This document shows, one piece after another, positions 35,800 through 46,590 of a DNA stretch of 64,000 bases. Source of the DNA: Anisus vortex (lineage: Eukaryota > Mollusca > Gastropoda > Planorbidae); NCBI GenBank assembly GCA_949126835.1, contig OX421497.1:20057409-20121408 (forward strand), read 5' to 3'. Made by a program: the position numbers and the translations under genes. A model generated the notes under the pieces. The model did no database searches and had not been told where the DNA came from. It worked only from the letters and a program-made list of their open reading frames with translations. Numbering within the stretch: position 1 is the stretch's first letter; each line of letters begins with the position of its first letter.

Positions 35800-36029
35800 T
35801 TTGAGTCACTATGGGGACGACGTTGGGGGCAAGAGTTTTTGTACATTGAGCTTAATGTTGTAGTCTTTATATCATTTGTGTCTTTGTTATTCTCCTCATA
35901 GTCGGCAGAACGAAGTGTTCTTTGCGGAATATAAAGTTTAATTAGTTCCTTGAAATAGGACGGCATCTCGTAGTTATAAAGGCACTGATGGCAAAGTTTC
36001 TTGACAGACGACCGTTGGTCAATGTTCAC
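35800..36029 (-). pseudogene. CR1-like LINE RT C-terminal fragment
   Basis: The minus-strand frame contains LCHQCLYNYEMPSYFKELIK then YIPQRTLRSAD, matching the L-x-K-C-L-x-G-x-A-P-x-Y-L...L-R-S pattern found before the W-N-S-L-P end of CR1/Jockey RTs. Only about 40 residues of recognisable coding remain. Confidence 0.65.
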
Positions 36030-36142
36030 TCTGCAAGGATTGTAGTTTTAGTTCAGGACAGTTGCCTATGCCTATTGCCTACTGGACTATTGAGCGTATT
36101 GTCAACGATGACATTATAATAGTTGTTTTTGGGTGAGAAATC

Positions 36143-36525
36143 AATGAGGTCTATGCAGAATGATTTCACGGTCACGTGTTGTTGAGTAAATACACTTGTA
36201 AACATTAACAATGGCTTACTGCATTGCTGTTGGTTGCGCAAATTCTACCGCTAAATTATCATGTAAAGAATCTAAAATCTTATCATCGATTTCCTTTGAA
36301 AGATCAACAAATAGGTGTTTTCTTTTAATAATTGTATGTCTACAATCCTTGTTGCTTCCGTGAGCATCATTCATAATCTCACAATATTCAAGGATATGTG
36401 AAAAATTAAAATTTATAATAAGCCTAGGTGCCATTAAGATCAATGTAAAATCAGCCTTTTTTTTAGTTTACAAAGCATCACGTGATTGATTTTTTGTCTC
36501 TAAGGAATTGTGCATAGACCTCATT
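36143..36525 (+). mobile_element. Small inverted-repeat element enclosing a THAP-like ORF
   Basis: Perfect 15-bp inverted ends AATGAGGTCTATGCA (36143-36157) and complement (36511-36525), 383 bp apart. CACGTG also occurs near each end in mirrored position. No clear target duplication found. THAP domains are the DNA-binding part of P-element transposases, so a deleted P-like element is possible, but this is inference. Confidence 0.5.
36211..36363 (+). CDS. THAP-like zinc-finger N-terminus, 50 codons
   Basis: ATG at 36211 gives MAYCIAVGCANSTAKLSCKE and then SKILSSISFER, stopping at TGA 36361. The start C-x4-C followed by a Ser-Ile-Ser-Phe block resembles the N-terminus of THAP domains (C-x2-4-C ... 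F-x-x-F-P), but the F-P and the later Trp and C-x2-H are missing. It may be an exon of a spliced THAP protein, a fragment of a P-like transposase, or a chance match. An overlapping 75-codon minus-strand ORF is its shadow. Confidence 0.4.
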   Translation: MAYCIAVGCANSTAKLSCKESKILSSISFERSTNRCFLLIIVCLQSLLLP

Positions 36526-36964
36526 ACACAATTAATGAAATGTTGAGTACGCGATTGGCTTTAAACAAATAATATCAACTGCAAAACAATGCGATAATGG
36601 AAGAAACAGTTCTGACATGGAATGATACACATAATCAATTTTATATCAAAAGCTTGAATAAAGAAAAAAAAACGAATCAATACTTATTTTCAGAATTATT
36701 TAATGTTTAATATAGATGTAGATCTAATATAGTTCACTTTCATCTTGTTTACAGATATATTTTATACTTGACTTGTTCCTTGAATCACACATTTGGGTCT
36801 TTTAAACAACACATTATCGTCAAATAGATGGACGTCATTTTACGTATTGTATATACCGTGTCTCTACATGAAGATCTTATAAACCGCATTAGTGGATTAG
36901 CCTTCTTTGGCTATATACGACGTAATGTGGTGAATTCTTTACTTCATTACTGTTTATCCATGGG

Positions 36965-37110
36965 CGCGAAGCCCAGGAAAAACTCTAGCCTTAACCAGGA
37001 TTCGAACCCAGGACCTACGCAGGATTCGAACCCAGGACCTTCGCAGGATTCGAACCAAGGACCTTCGGTACGCCAGCACAACGCACTGCAGCTCGGCCAT
37101 TGTGCACTAA
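36965..37110 (-). mobile_element. SINE fragment with three tandem B boxes
   Basis: On the minus strand: ATGGCCGAGCTGCAGTGCG (A-box region), then three 24-bp units containing GTCCTKGGTTCGAATCCTG, then GGCTAGAGTTTTTCCTGGG as in the SINE body. Thus the tRNA-like head is normal except that the B-box segment is triplicated (36998-37067 on +). The rest of the SINE body is absent. Confidence 0.8.
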
Positions 37111-37129
37111 GATTTAGCAATGTGCACAA

Positions 37130-38142
37130 GTGTATATTTAGCAGAAAAAAACTTTAACACAGGCCTATCTGCTGTAACTCAATAAGACTTTAATTGTATT
37201 ACAATTTCCTTTATCAATAATCAATAAGTTTTTTTATATATATATTCTGTACAAATTTATTTTTGAATTGTACACAGTTACAATTTCCATTAATTGTATT
37301 GATGATTTAATCATTAGTGAAAATTGAATATAAAATTGAAATTTCATAAACAATTCTTCAATTCGGTTTTACGCAAATTTTTTAAATATTTCTTTTACTA
37401 TTATGTTTTTTTGTTGTTGTTGTTTTGTACTAAAAATACTTTTTATACGTTCATTTTGCCACTTGTATTATTTCCTCATTGGACATATTATTATGTGTTA
37501 CACTTGTGTTTATAAAATCCTATGCTTGAAACTAGTAATGCAAAGAGAGACAACTCTTTTTTTTATTTCTGAAAACGAGTTCGAGTTGTGTATTTATTTT
37601 AACTTATTGTGCATGCAGACCAAAGTGACAATTATTAAATAATATTAACTCTATGTTTTTTTAACATTCTGTTCACTTTAACTTTAAATTTTAACAGTAA
37701 ATCAACACTATTATAATGCTATTAGTATAAATAAGTATCGAGCAATTGCCGTTCCCAAACCGACTATAAATTACTGGGTTTTTTTTAAATAAGCTTACCC
37801 GGTAGCCTATATTATGGATTTAAATATTTTTCCTTTGAAATAAAAAAAATAAAATAAATCTAAAGACAGTAGGCCTAATTACTAGGTCTATAAAGTTAGG
37901 CCTAATAGATTAGTAGAATCTAGGCCTAGACAAAAAGATTGAGCATTCGTAGGCCCTATATTATTTTATAATTTTAAATAATTATTATTCTACTATATCT
38001 TAAAATTCTCCCTATTTACATTAATATTAGTTAATGTATGACCACGTTGTGCTGTTTTAAATAATCTTGGCTTTCTATACAGATGTTTGGAACATGATTT
38101 GCCATGTTTCGACTAGCCTCCTTTGTGTCAATGCTCAAATAG
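37130..38142. other. Unassigned AT-rich sequence
   Basis: No gene recognised. TAGGCCTA octamers begin to cluster here (37870, 37897, 37921). Confidence 0.5.
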
Positions 38143-38146
38143 TTAA

Positions 38147-38450
38147 CCCATAGACTATAATATACATGGACCGCTTGCTTTAGTATTTCTGCTATATGAT
38201 GAATCGAAACACTGATTTTCGGAATTTTCGATTCGTTGTTTCCTTTGCACTTCCGTTTTACTGAATCGTTTCGATTTTCTCAATGAAAAAATTATAATTA
38301 AAATCAAAAGTTGTATAAAGCGGAAACATTTAAGAAACAACGAGGAGCGTAGAAGTAATTTAAGACAGCCTTATTGGTTGCGCACGGAAAAAAAAGTTCA
38401 TATAAGCTCTAAAAATAGAGCAAGCGATCCATCTTATTATAGTCTATGGG
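38147..38450 (+). mobile_element. piggyBac-like MITE, copy 1
   Basis: 304 bp between two TTAA sites (38143-38146, 38451-38454). Ends CCCATAGACTATAATA and complement TATTATAGTCTATGGG; similarity extends over about 30 bp (ATGGACCGCTTGCT / ATGGATCGCTTGCT). TTAA duplication with CCC-starting inverted repeats is the piggyBac pattern. No transposase. Confidence 0.82.
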
Positions 38451-38454
38451 TTAA

Positions 38455-38752
38455 CCAAAGACGAACCGCTTGCTCTATTTTTAGAGTTTAAGAAATATTT
38501 TTTTACCGTGTGCAGCCAATAATGCTATCCTAAATGACGCCTAAACTTGCCTAATGACTTCCGCTGTATACAACTTTCGATTTTAATCTTAATTTTCCAT
38601 TGAGAAAGTCAAAGCGAATTACTAAACCGGAAGTCTAGAGGACCGGATGCGATCGGAAATTCTGAAATAGAGTATTTCAAATTTCAAGTTATCAAATAGC
38701 AGAAATATTAAAGCAAGCGTTCTATCTTATAAGCCTATATATAGTCTTTGAT
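38455..38752 (-). mobile_element. piggyBac-like MITE, inverted copy 2
   Basis: 298 bp, sharing the middle TTAA (38451-38454) with copy 1 and ending at TTAA 38753-38756. Ends CCAAAGACGAACCGCTTGCT and AAGCAAGCGTTCT...AGTCTTTGAT. Its interior aligns with the reverse complement of copy 1 (GTTTAGTAATTCGCTTTGAC, AAGTTGTATACAGCGGAAGT). More diverged than copy 1. Confidence 0.8.
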
Positions 38753-38940
38753 TTAACATAATTAACAATAATACATAGGCATATCATAAGTTATATCCCT
38801 GTCTGTACTATATAATATGTCCCCACATGCCCATTCACCTGCCAAATGTTATTACGCTACTAGTATTTTATTATGGATTACATATTAAGTTTCTATTTTT
38901 GTTTAAATATATTTTTTTTTAACCCGGTTAACATTTGATA

Positions 38941-39185
38941 TGGGACAGCGCGTTCGACTGGCGATCCAAAGGTTCTGAGTTCGAATCCAGGTGCAGTCTA
39001 GAATTTTTTTTCCGCGATTTGAGGGTGTCCATGAGTCTACCCAGCTCTGATGGGTACCTAAAGTAAAGGCGGCTGGGCATTGTACAGGCTACACATCCCC
39101 TAGTATGCCGTGGCCACAGAAACTAGTGAACGCTGCTTCACCGGCCCTATGATCCGTTTGTTCCGACAGGGTACTTTACTTTTAC
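38941..39185 (+). mobile_element. 5'-truncated SINE with 12-bp target duplication
   Basis: Flanked by TAACATTTGATA on both sides (38929-38940, 39186-39197). Starts just inside the tRNA head (lacks the A box), keeps the B box (GTTCGAATCC, 38979-38988) and full body and tail (GTACTTTACTTTTAC). Same family as 10334. The target duplication shows LINE-type integration. Confidence 0.95.
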
Positions 39186-39235
39186 TAACATTTGATAATT
39201 TGATACAGCTTTGACTTTGAGTTATAATTCCTTAT

Positions 39236-39412
39236 CTTACTAATATTACAAACGCTCCTTCTATAAAGAAGATTATTGTGTCCTAAGCTCATCCGTAGTA
39301 TGAGTCTGTTAGTCTTCGATTTTGATCAAAGTTTTCAGGGATGTTCAGTTAATGGTTTTCCTGGTTTGTTCGGGCAACCCGCTCCATGCCCGAACGCCAC
39401 ACGAGAAAAAAA
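39236..39412 (-). mobile_element. LINE 3'-end fragment
   Basis: The minus strand reads FSCGVRAWSGLPEQTRKTIN then stop, with tail matching 24745-24925 (CTTCTTTATAGAAGGAGCG shared). Same family. Confidence 0.75.
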
Positions 39413-39423
39413 GAGTAGGCCTA

Positions 39424-40255
39424 CTTATAAGCATTGGTTCTTACATATGGGGAAAAGTAAGTGTTTTTTTGTCCTTTTTATTATCTGAGTTTGTAACATA
39501 TTGTTATAGTGTTGTATTTCTAAGTTAGAATTTAATTAATGTATTATTTATTCTTCACTCTTTGCCCTTCCGTCTTCTATAGTTTCAAGTTTCAATAGGC
39601 TGAAGGGTCGTCGAACTGTGTTTAAGTGATTAAAGAAATAGAAACAGCAACTAGACTATAAAGTTAGCCTACGTCCACAAACGCCACACGAGCAGGCTAG
39701 ACTCTATTATCACCGGTATATAAAAGCATGATCTTCTTTATGGACAAAATCCTCTCACCCGCCTCTTTCACCCCATTTATTTATTATCTCACTCTTTCTC
39801 TTTCTCTTTCTCCACGACACACTTGATTTTAATATTTTAATATTCTGCTACCTCAATTTCTTTTTTTTTAATTTTAAAGGAATAGAAATGTCCCGAGACT
39901 GACCTCTCCCACGAAAGTCGCGTGTAAGTTTAGTCAGTTGGAACACAGATTTTAAAAAATCAAGAAAAGATAACTCGTTTTTTTTTCTTTGATGGCGAAT
40001 TAGCCTAAATATTCCCCGATATTAGAAACAAAAGTTGTTGTTTTTCTTTGCAAACCGTGTTGGTCGGAAGTCTAGATAAACAAATATTTGGACAACTATT
40101 AGGCCTATATTGTTTTAGTGTTAGAAAATATATAATGGTATTCTGTGGTAGGCACATAGTGCATGTTGAAAAATAAAAATTTTGCTTTCATATATTAATG
40201 TGAATATTTTCGTTACAGTAAAAAAAAGAAAACAACATAATAAAAAATATGTTGT
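39424..40255. other. Unassigned sequence
   Basis: No gene or element recognised. Confidence 0.5.
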
Positions 40256-40800
40256 TTGTCACGGTCTTGTGCATCATTTTGTATGGAATCCATCTTTTGG
40301 TCTTAGGGCAGCATGCTGTATAGAATACAGCTTATATAATGGTCTTGGACAGCATGCTGTATGGAATAAGCTTACAGATTATGTCTAGGGACAGCATGCT
40401 GTATAGAATACAGCTTTTATACCAACATTATTTTAATCGTCTTGGGGCAGCATGCTGTATGGAATACAGCTTATAATGGTCTTGTTCCAGCATGCTGTAT
40501 GGAATAGGCCTACAGCTTATATTATATGGTCTTGTGGCAGCATATGCTGTATGCAATACACCTTATAATGGTCTTGTGGCAGCATATGCTGTATGGAATA
40601 CAGCTTATAATGGTCAACTTGGGGCAGCATACTGTATGGAGTCCATATATTGTTATCGTAGGGCAGCATGTTGTATGGAATACAGCTTATGTTGTTGTGG
40701 CAGCATTATATTATGTTGTGTTGTATGTAATCCCTCTTATGGTATTGGGGCAGCATGTTGTATGGAATCCATCTTGTGGTTTTAGGGCAGCATTTGGAAT
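40256..40800. repeat. Irregular tandem repeat, about 40-bp unit
   Basis: About 12 units built on GGGCAGCATGCTGTATGGAA then TACAGCTTATAATGGTCTTG. Units vary in length and carry insertions (for example ACAGCTTTTATACCAAC near 40415). The core GCAGCATGCTG is nearly palindromic. ORFs through it are artefacts. Confidence 0.9.
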
Positions 40801-40807
40801 TAACATA

Positions 40808-40870
40808 GGCAAGGTCCCTGGTTCGAATACATGTACCAAAGCCAGGGGTTTTTCATGATTTTTGGACTAA
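40808..40870 (+). mobile_element. SINE-like fragment with B box
   Basis: GGTCCCTGGTTCGAATACAT then AAAGCCAGGGGTTTTTCATG corresponds to the B-box-to-body junction of the tRNA SINEs, diverged. Confidence 0.5.
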
Positions 40871-41149
40871 ATCCCTGAATATACTGGCTCTAGCCTTAGA
40901 TAAGTTTATTGCCATATTTAGGCTTTGTTATCTACTAAAAATAAACGTAGCCTACAAAAAAAATTTGACAGTAGGCCTAATTAAAAAAAAGTAGCTTACA
41001 ATAAACGATAAAAATCAATGTCTAACAATTTAAATGACAACAAATACTGATATAAAGTCTTTGTCCGAACAAAAAATATAAATAAATTCTATTAATGTAT
41101 TTTATCAGAATAAACAAATAATATGGCATTCAAATGCAGACATTATTAA

Positions 41150-41228
41150 CACTCTTCTTTATCGAAATACTGCAAAATGCTCTTCCTTTTTATCTTTTAA
41201 TGATCTCCCTTGATTGGACAATAACAAC
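41150..41228 (+). promoter_or_regulatory. SAP18: SAP18 5' flank / 5' UTR
   Basis: GATTGGAC (inverted CCAAT-type site) lies at about 41213-41220, close to the ATG, and a pyrimidine-rich stretch (CTCTTCCTTTTTATC) just before it could hold the initiator. No TATA box at a usable distance. The transcription start cannot be fixed from sequence alone. Confidence 0.4.
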
Positions 41229-41297
41229 ATGGCGACGCTAGAGTCTATGATCGTCGAAGACCAACGAGAACCCGAAAAGCCGATAGATAGGGAAAAA
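41229..41297 (+). CDS. SAP18: SAP18 coding exon 1
   Basis: 23 codons, MATLESMIVEDQREPEKPID then REK. The EPEKPIDREK motif is the conserved N-terminal segment of Sin3-associated polypeptide 18. It ends exactly at a codon boundary followed by donor GTAAAA (41298). The ATG context (AACAACATGG) is good and no earlier in-frame ATG is seen. Intron 1 (41298-45074, 3777 bp) holds a hAT-like MITE and many TAGGCCTA octamers. Confidence 0.93.
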
Positions 41298-41530
41298 GTA
41301 AAATTAATTTTACACTAAAAATAATATTACGATAGATTTTTACTTTTGTCACATGGCGTTAAAACATAGCACTTTTTATGTATTATTAATTACTAAAGTT
41401 GATTCTGATTCATTCTTATTCTTGATGAAATTTAAATAAATTCAAAAATTGTCTTCTATTTTTCTATTAGGCCTATAATCTCTAAATTGAAAGTAGTAAA
41501 TTAGTCGAGTGTTTTCATTTAAAATTAAAG

Positions 41531-42135
41531 GAGTGTAGTGTCTAGGCGCTCGGCGACCGGACCAATAGGCTGGGAGATATTGTTATGACAATCATTTCAT
41601 GAGTGCATGAGATGAGAATGAGACATAAAATAAAATGTTTTCAGTTAGTAAAATCTAATATATATATAGATCTAGATTGACTAGATCTAGGCCTAATAAA
41701 TAATGGCTAATTAGGCTATATTTTAGTCTTTAGACCAAAGGCGAAGGATTATGATATTCTTAACTTTTTTGTTCAATAAAAAGGGTTAGGACTAGCTTTG
41801 GTAATGTAATTTCTTTTCCCTGGGCAACGCCGGGGAATTTAGCTTGTAGGTGTAGGCCTACTAACCTACTTAATAGACTTAGACTAAGGTCTGCTGTAAA
41901 AATATATAGATCTATAGTCTATAGTAATAGTCTATAGACACTATAGTTCTATACTAAAGTGACTAAAGCTATAGATTATATTATAGTAGGCCTATAGTTA
42001 TAGACTATAGAGTATAGTGACAATATAGTCTATACTATAGACTATAGAGCTAGTTGCCGGCGGTCACAAGAAATGCCCGCTGGAATATTATCTCCCAGCC
42101 CATTCGTTTGGATGCCTAGTCCTAGACATTGCCTG
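41531..42135. mobile_element. hAT-like MITE in SAP18 intron 1
   Basis: 605 bp flanked by the direct repeat AAATTAAAG (41522-41530, 42136-42144). Inverted ends: left GAGTGTAGTGTCTAGG...AATAGGCTGGGAGATA; right, as complement, CAGGCAATGTCTAGG...AATGGGCTGGGAGATA. The 8-9 bp target duplication with CAG-like ends suggests hAT. The middle is full of TATAGTC/GACTATA palindromic runs (about 41885-42050) and holds the Helitron-like hairpin at 41812. Non-coding. Confidence 0.68.
41812..41848 (+). other. Helitron-like terminal hairpin candidate, second copy
   Basis: CCCTGGGCAACGCCGGGG folds to a 6-bp stem (one G-U pair), followed by AATTTAGCTTGTA. Shares 24 consecutive bases with 21874-21897 (opposite strand). 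Nested in the MITE above. The CTRR end rule of Helitrons is not met. Confidence 0.4.
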
Positions 42136-42144
42136 AAATTAAAG

Positions 42145-45074
42145 TTAGTAAAGTATTAATAAGTAGCATTCAATTATAATTATATTAGTATATGCCTTAT
42201 ATTATAAAGGTCTACCATAAAATTATAATAATTATTAAATAATTAATAATAGTAGTAGTAAGTAGGCTACTTGCTGATCTATAATAATTAGATTTAATTA
42301 GTAAATGTCTAATCATTAGACTGACTTTTTGACCAAACCAAAACAAGAACCCAACTTACTAGAAAAATATATAGTATATAGGCCTATTCTGTAGCCTATT
42401 TACTCGCAGATAGGTTGCACTTTTTGTTACAAAAAATTTCAAACAAAATAGTAGGGGTGCGACACTTGACACTGTTTTTGAAAAGTTTGAAAAACATCAT
42501 TAGGCCTACTCTGTCATAAAGTTTCCTAGCCTACATCACTGCAATCAACGATATGGAATTACTAGGATATGCGTAGGCCTGCATTTTACATGTAGAAAAC
42601 TTTCGGAGGTGTAAATATACTATCTTTATAGAACTGAAATTGAAATAGGCCTAGAAGACAAATATAATGTTTGTTTTTTTCAGACCTAGGCCTACCTCCC
42701 CTTTTCTTTTGAACTTTTGGACCATTTTTTTTATTGCCGAAACGTAAGGCGGCACTTTTTGTAGGCCTATTGAATGCAAATTACAGTATAGAAAGAATCG
42801 TAAATGTATAAAAGCCTATCTAGGTCTATAATGTATGTATAGGCTTGTAGACTAGTAGGACCTATGACCTATAGGCTATAGCCTACTAACAAGGCATTAT
42901 TTAGCATTCTAAGAAAACCGCGATGTTAGCAATGTTTCCAAAACTATGAGCTGCCAATCGACACATTTCAGGACATTTTGGAAAACTCCTGCACTCAAAC
43001 GTTTTTAAAAAATCTATATAGAAATAATGCGTGAAATGTCAATAGTGTGTTTCATTTTTCCTTAGTTACTTATAGGAGTTTAAAAAAACTCAGCTTACGG
43101 CGGCAAAGAAAAAGCCATCTCTCATTGCTTTTTAAATTTTGTATGTGCAGTCGCGTTTAAAATCATTACAAACAATGTTAATGGTAATTGGGTCACTTCT
43201 ATAGCGCATCTATCAATACCGACGCCATCCAGTCTAAAGAGCACACTTCAAAAGATTATGTTTTTGTGTCGATCCACTATAGTGTGGCTATAGCCACAAG
43301 AAACTTGAGTAGGGACAGGGACTTAGATGAAGATACAGATGTCTTACAAAAACTTTTCCATTTGACTAATGGCTGCATTGATCTGTTGACAAAAATAGAT
43401 GACATTCTGCCTTTATTTATATTTTTTATGTTTGCGTTATACATGATTGAAACTATTTTTTAAGTAAAGTTTCCAAATTAGGGTGAACATTTAGTAACTT
43501 TTGTGTCTAAAAGTTATGAATTTTTGAGAAGTTAAAAGGCAGTGTAGCCCTTGAAAGTCAGGCTGCGACTTATCCACCAGTGAGATATACGTGAGTGTAT
43601 GCGGAAAGCGTAGCCCCAACCTAGGTCTAGATAGCATATTATATATTATTAATCACAGTTAGGTCATACTTGACGGACTTGGCCATAACAAATCAAATAT
43701 AATAAAATAAATATATTATTATTAGGCCTTTATTTATTTGTTCTTACATTGTCCTTACTGAAGAAAACTTTACCACTACCCTAATGTTTACCTAATTACA
43801 AACAAATTAGAAATAAATGTGTGCATATAAATACATTTTTATGTTCTATTATAAATATAAAAAAATGATTAAGCATACATGTAAAAGGTTTCAAGCATTT
43901 TACTTTTTTAATGGTTAAAATATATTGATTTTATGTAATAAAGCTTTGCTTTCAGATACACATTTGTTCCTAAAATATTTTTTTCCTTCTACCAATTCAT
44001 AACAATTTTCACGAAAATCACTATGATATTAAAGTACGTAATAGTTAAGAATAATTGTTAAAATTTTGAGTCTTTCAACTTGTGTAGGATTAAAAATTTA
44101 ATGGTTTTAGTACTTTTAGTGCCAAAAAAATTTGTTGTTTTTTTGGCACAGTTTTTCCTATATATTGCATGTATATAAAATATGACACTAAAAATGTGCA
44201 ACTTTTTTTCTACGTATGCTAGAAAAATGAATGTGGTGTCATTGGAATATGGAAATCAAGGACTATCTTTTACTTTCAAAAATACATATTGAAATTTTTA
44301 TCAAAGTGCCTATTATATCTACATTTGGAAAACATTGATTACTGATCATTTCAATGTTTGTGCCATTTCGCCTAAGCTTCTATTTAGTTAAGTTAAAAAT
44401 AGTTTGATGTACAACTAATAAAATGCATTTTCTGATTAAATATCTTTTTTTTTTACCTGTGTCTGATTGTTACCGGTATGTTAGACCTTGTTTTTTTTAG
44501 CCGTTTTACAGTAAAACACCATTTACACATTTCTTTTGGGATTTCCAGCTTCTTGTTTACAAAATACAGTAACAAATTTACACAAATGGTATCAAATAGA
44601 ACAAAACAGCTATCTGATTGGATTTACGTTCAAGCGCATTTGAAAATTATCAAAATCTCAATTCAACTATGTTTCATAACATAAAATTCTACTGACGGAC
44701 TTTGTTTTCGTTTGTTTGAAATTATTTTATTAGCTTTTAAAATCAATTTTGTGCCTGAATATTTTAAAATAATGCCATTTTCAAGAATAAATATATATTT
44801 GGATTATATTGGGAGAGTTAGAAATCTACTAAGACTTCTCTATTTTTAACTTGAGTTTTAGGCCTATCTTTGGAGAAGAAAAAATCTCCAACACAGCGTC
44901 AAAAGTAACTGTTCTTCAAAACATGTTTTTTAAAACATAAATTGAAAGAGTGTTGAATGTCAAATTTTATGGAGCTTTAACAAATAATTTAACATTTGTA
45001 AATGTCAAATTTTCTATGATTTTTCCCTGCAAAGAATCTTTAACATGAAAACAATTTTTAACTTGTTACTTCAG
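42145..45074 (+). other. SAP18: Rest of SAP18 intron 1
   Basis: AT-rich intronic DNA. A 91-codon ORF at 43188-43463 has a hydrophobic C-terminus but no recognised domain or splice logic and is not called. TAGGCCTA octamers at 42379, 42501, 42646, 42687, 42762 and 44859. Confidence 0.7.
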
Positions 45075-45181
45075 ACGTGTCCTCTACTACTTCGAGTATT
45101 TTGCAGCAATGAACGTCACCATCCACTTATGGAGTTTTCCAGAGGTAGTACTCCAACTAATGAACTTCAGATCTACACATG
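45075..45181 (+). CDS. SAP18: SAP18 coding exon 2
   Basis: 107 bp encoding TCPLLLRVFCSNERHHPLME then FSRGSTPTNELQIYT and the first two bases of Trp (TG). Flanked by acceptor TTACTTCAG (to 45074) and donor GTAATG (45182). The residues match the conserved ubiquitin-like SAP18 fold (TCPLLLRVF, H-H, E-F-S-R-G, E-L-Q-I-Y-T-W). The phase-2 junction completes W with the G of exon 3. Confidence 0.95.
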
Positions 45182-46435
45182 GTAATGTCTAGTTCAAATT
45201 TTTAATATTTCAATATTTTTTACTTGACTCCAATCATTTTAAAACTTTGACTTCACATTTATTCATTTATTCCACTTTACAATTTAATACTATCTACAAC
45301 GTAGATAAACAAATCTTTTTTTTAAAATTATTCCCTGCATTTATTATTCTTATTTTTATCTAACTTTTTTATGTTCAATAGATAATTAAAAAAAACAACA
45401 ACACTATTCTAGTACTCTCCCTATCAATTTTCTATATATAATGATATATAATTTATATATTTAACTATTATTTAATATATATATATATATATATGTGTGT
45501 GTGTACTAATAATGAGATTGAAATTGTATTATGTTTAAAGCCTAAATTCTAATTATCTACAAATTATTTGATTTTTTTCCACTAACCTTATACCTGATAC
45601 TTCAAATGGGTAAACAAAAATATTAGCCTTTGATCTAGGGTTTAGGTACATATATATTGAAATTCTACCTGTATTATAATTAGGCCTAAATTTAAAACTG
45701 TGTCAGTAATATGAACTGGTAAATATATTCAATAAGTTGTAGGCTATTACTATTGTGATCGATATATTCCATTTATAAAACAATCTCCATACTTTAGGAC
45801 TTAAATTATTTTTCACTCAGCTTTAATAGAAAAAAAACAATTTTGTTTTAATTGGGCGACGAGGTCAGACTTTTTTAAAGAATTCAAAAACATGCAAAAC
45901 AAACTCAGATGTTTACAAGGGATGTATAAAGACCATTATTCTATTGAAATTGAACATACTTGGCAATAATAGTTTAATGTGAATATTTCTTCAAAATGTT
46001 ATAATTTCTTACTTTAGATTTCTCTCCTAGACAAACAAACATACATTTAGTTTATTTATTAGATATGCAAGCTAGTTTAGATATCATCTTATCAGTGTTT
46101 CAAGGCTATTACTAAGAATTTCAGGGAATGTTTTTATTTATATGAAAGTTACTTTTTTCTTTTCAGTCTTTTAAAAGTATGATAGTAACAAAACACTCAA
46201 AAGCCCAAACTATAATAAATTAAATGCTTTTCAAATCCTCATTTTTTTTCTTGCATGGTCAAACAACTAAATATTTTTTTCTGGGCATAATTCTAACAAG
46301 GTGACAATAAACAAAAAATCATAGGAGAGTTTTAAAAAAAGAGATATTACAGTCTTTTTTCTTTTTTATCTTTCTTTTTCTTGAATTTTCTAGCAAATTC
46401 AGAATTTTGATACTAAACTTTTTAATAATATTGTA

Positions 46436-46590
46436 ATTGTGTGTTTTATTAACTAATGTAATGTAATATGTATAGATTTTTTAAATTATATGGTAGGCCT
46501 AATTGTCTGTTTTATTAACTAATGTAATGTATAGATTTTTTAAATTATATTGTAATTTTTTGTTTTACTAATGTAGTGTATATATGAAAT
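46436..46590 (+). repeat. Imperfect triplication in SAP18 intron 2
   Basis: Three copies of about 60 bp (TGTTTTATTAACTAATGTAA then TGTATAGATTTTTTAAATTA), the last shortened, ending about 35 bp before exon 3. They lie where the branch point of intron 2 should be. Confidence 0.85.

Larger units (their letters stand above)
34540..35810 (+). pseudogene. Toll-like/LRR receptor ectodomain pseudogene, mosaic
   Basis: Leucine-rich-repeat sequence in broken frames. Near 34780-34900: NVTFLWAENVTYMDISNNGF and, after a stop, IQGLNALKTLQMSGNT. Near 35480-35580: NRKLTQLYLSGNKCNNIP and ADDLRLFDLS. Near 35690-35790: LHWLKSTLVILDYEGNYTCI, which looks like the cysteine-containing C-terminal LRR cap of a Toll-like receptor. 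No TIR domain or membrane segment is seen. Stops, a 200-bp internal duplication and an inserted LINE fragment show it is dead. Family assignment is by motif only. Confidence 0.7.

Noticed and set aside
43188..43463. 91-codon ORF in SAP18 intron 1 with a hydrophobic end
   Set aside because: No recognisable domain, no splice logic, AT-rich composition like the intron around it.
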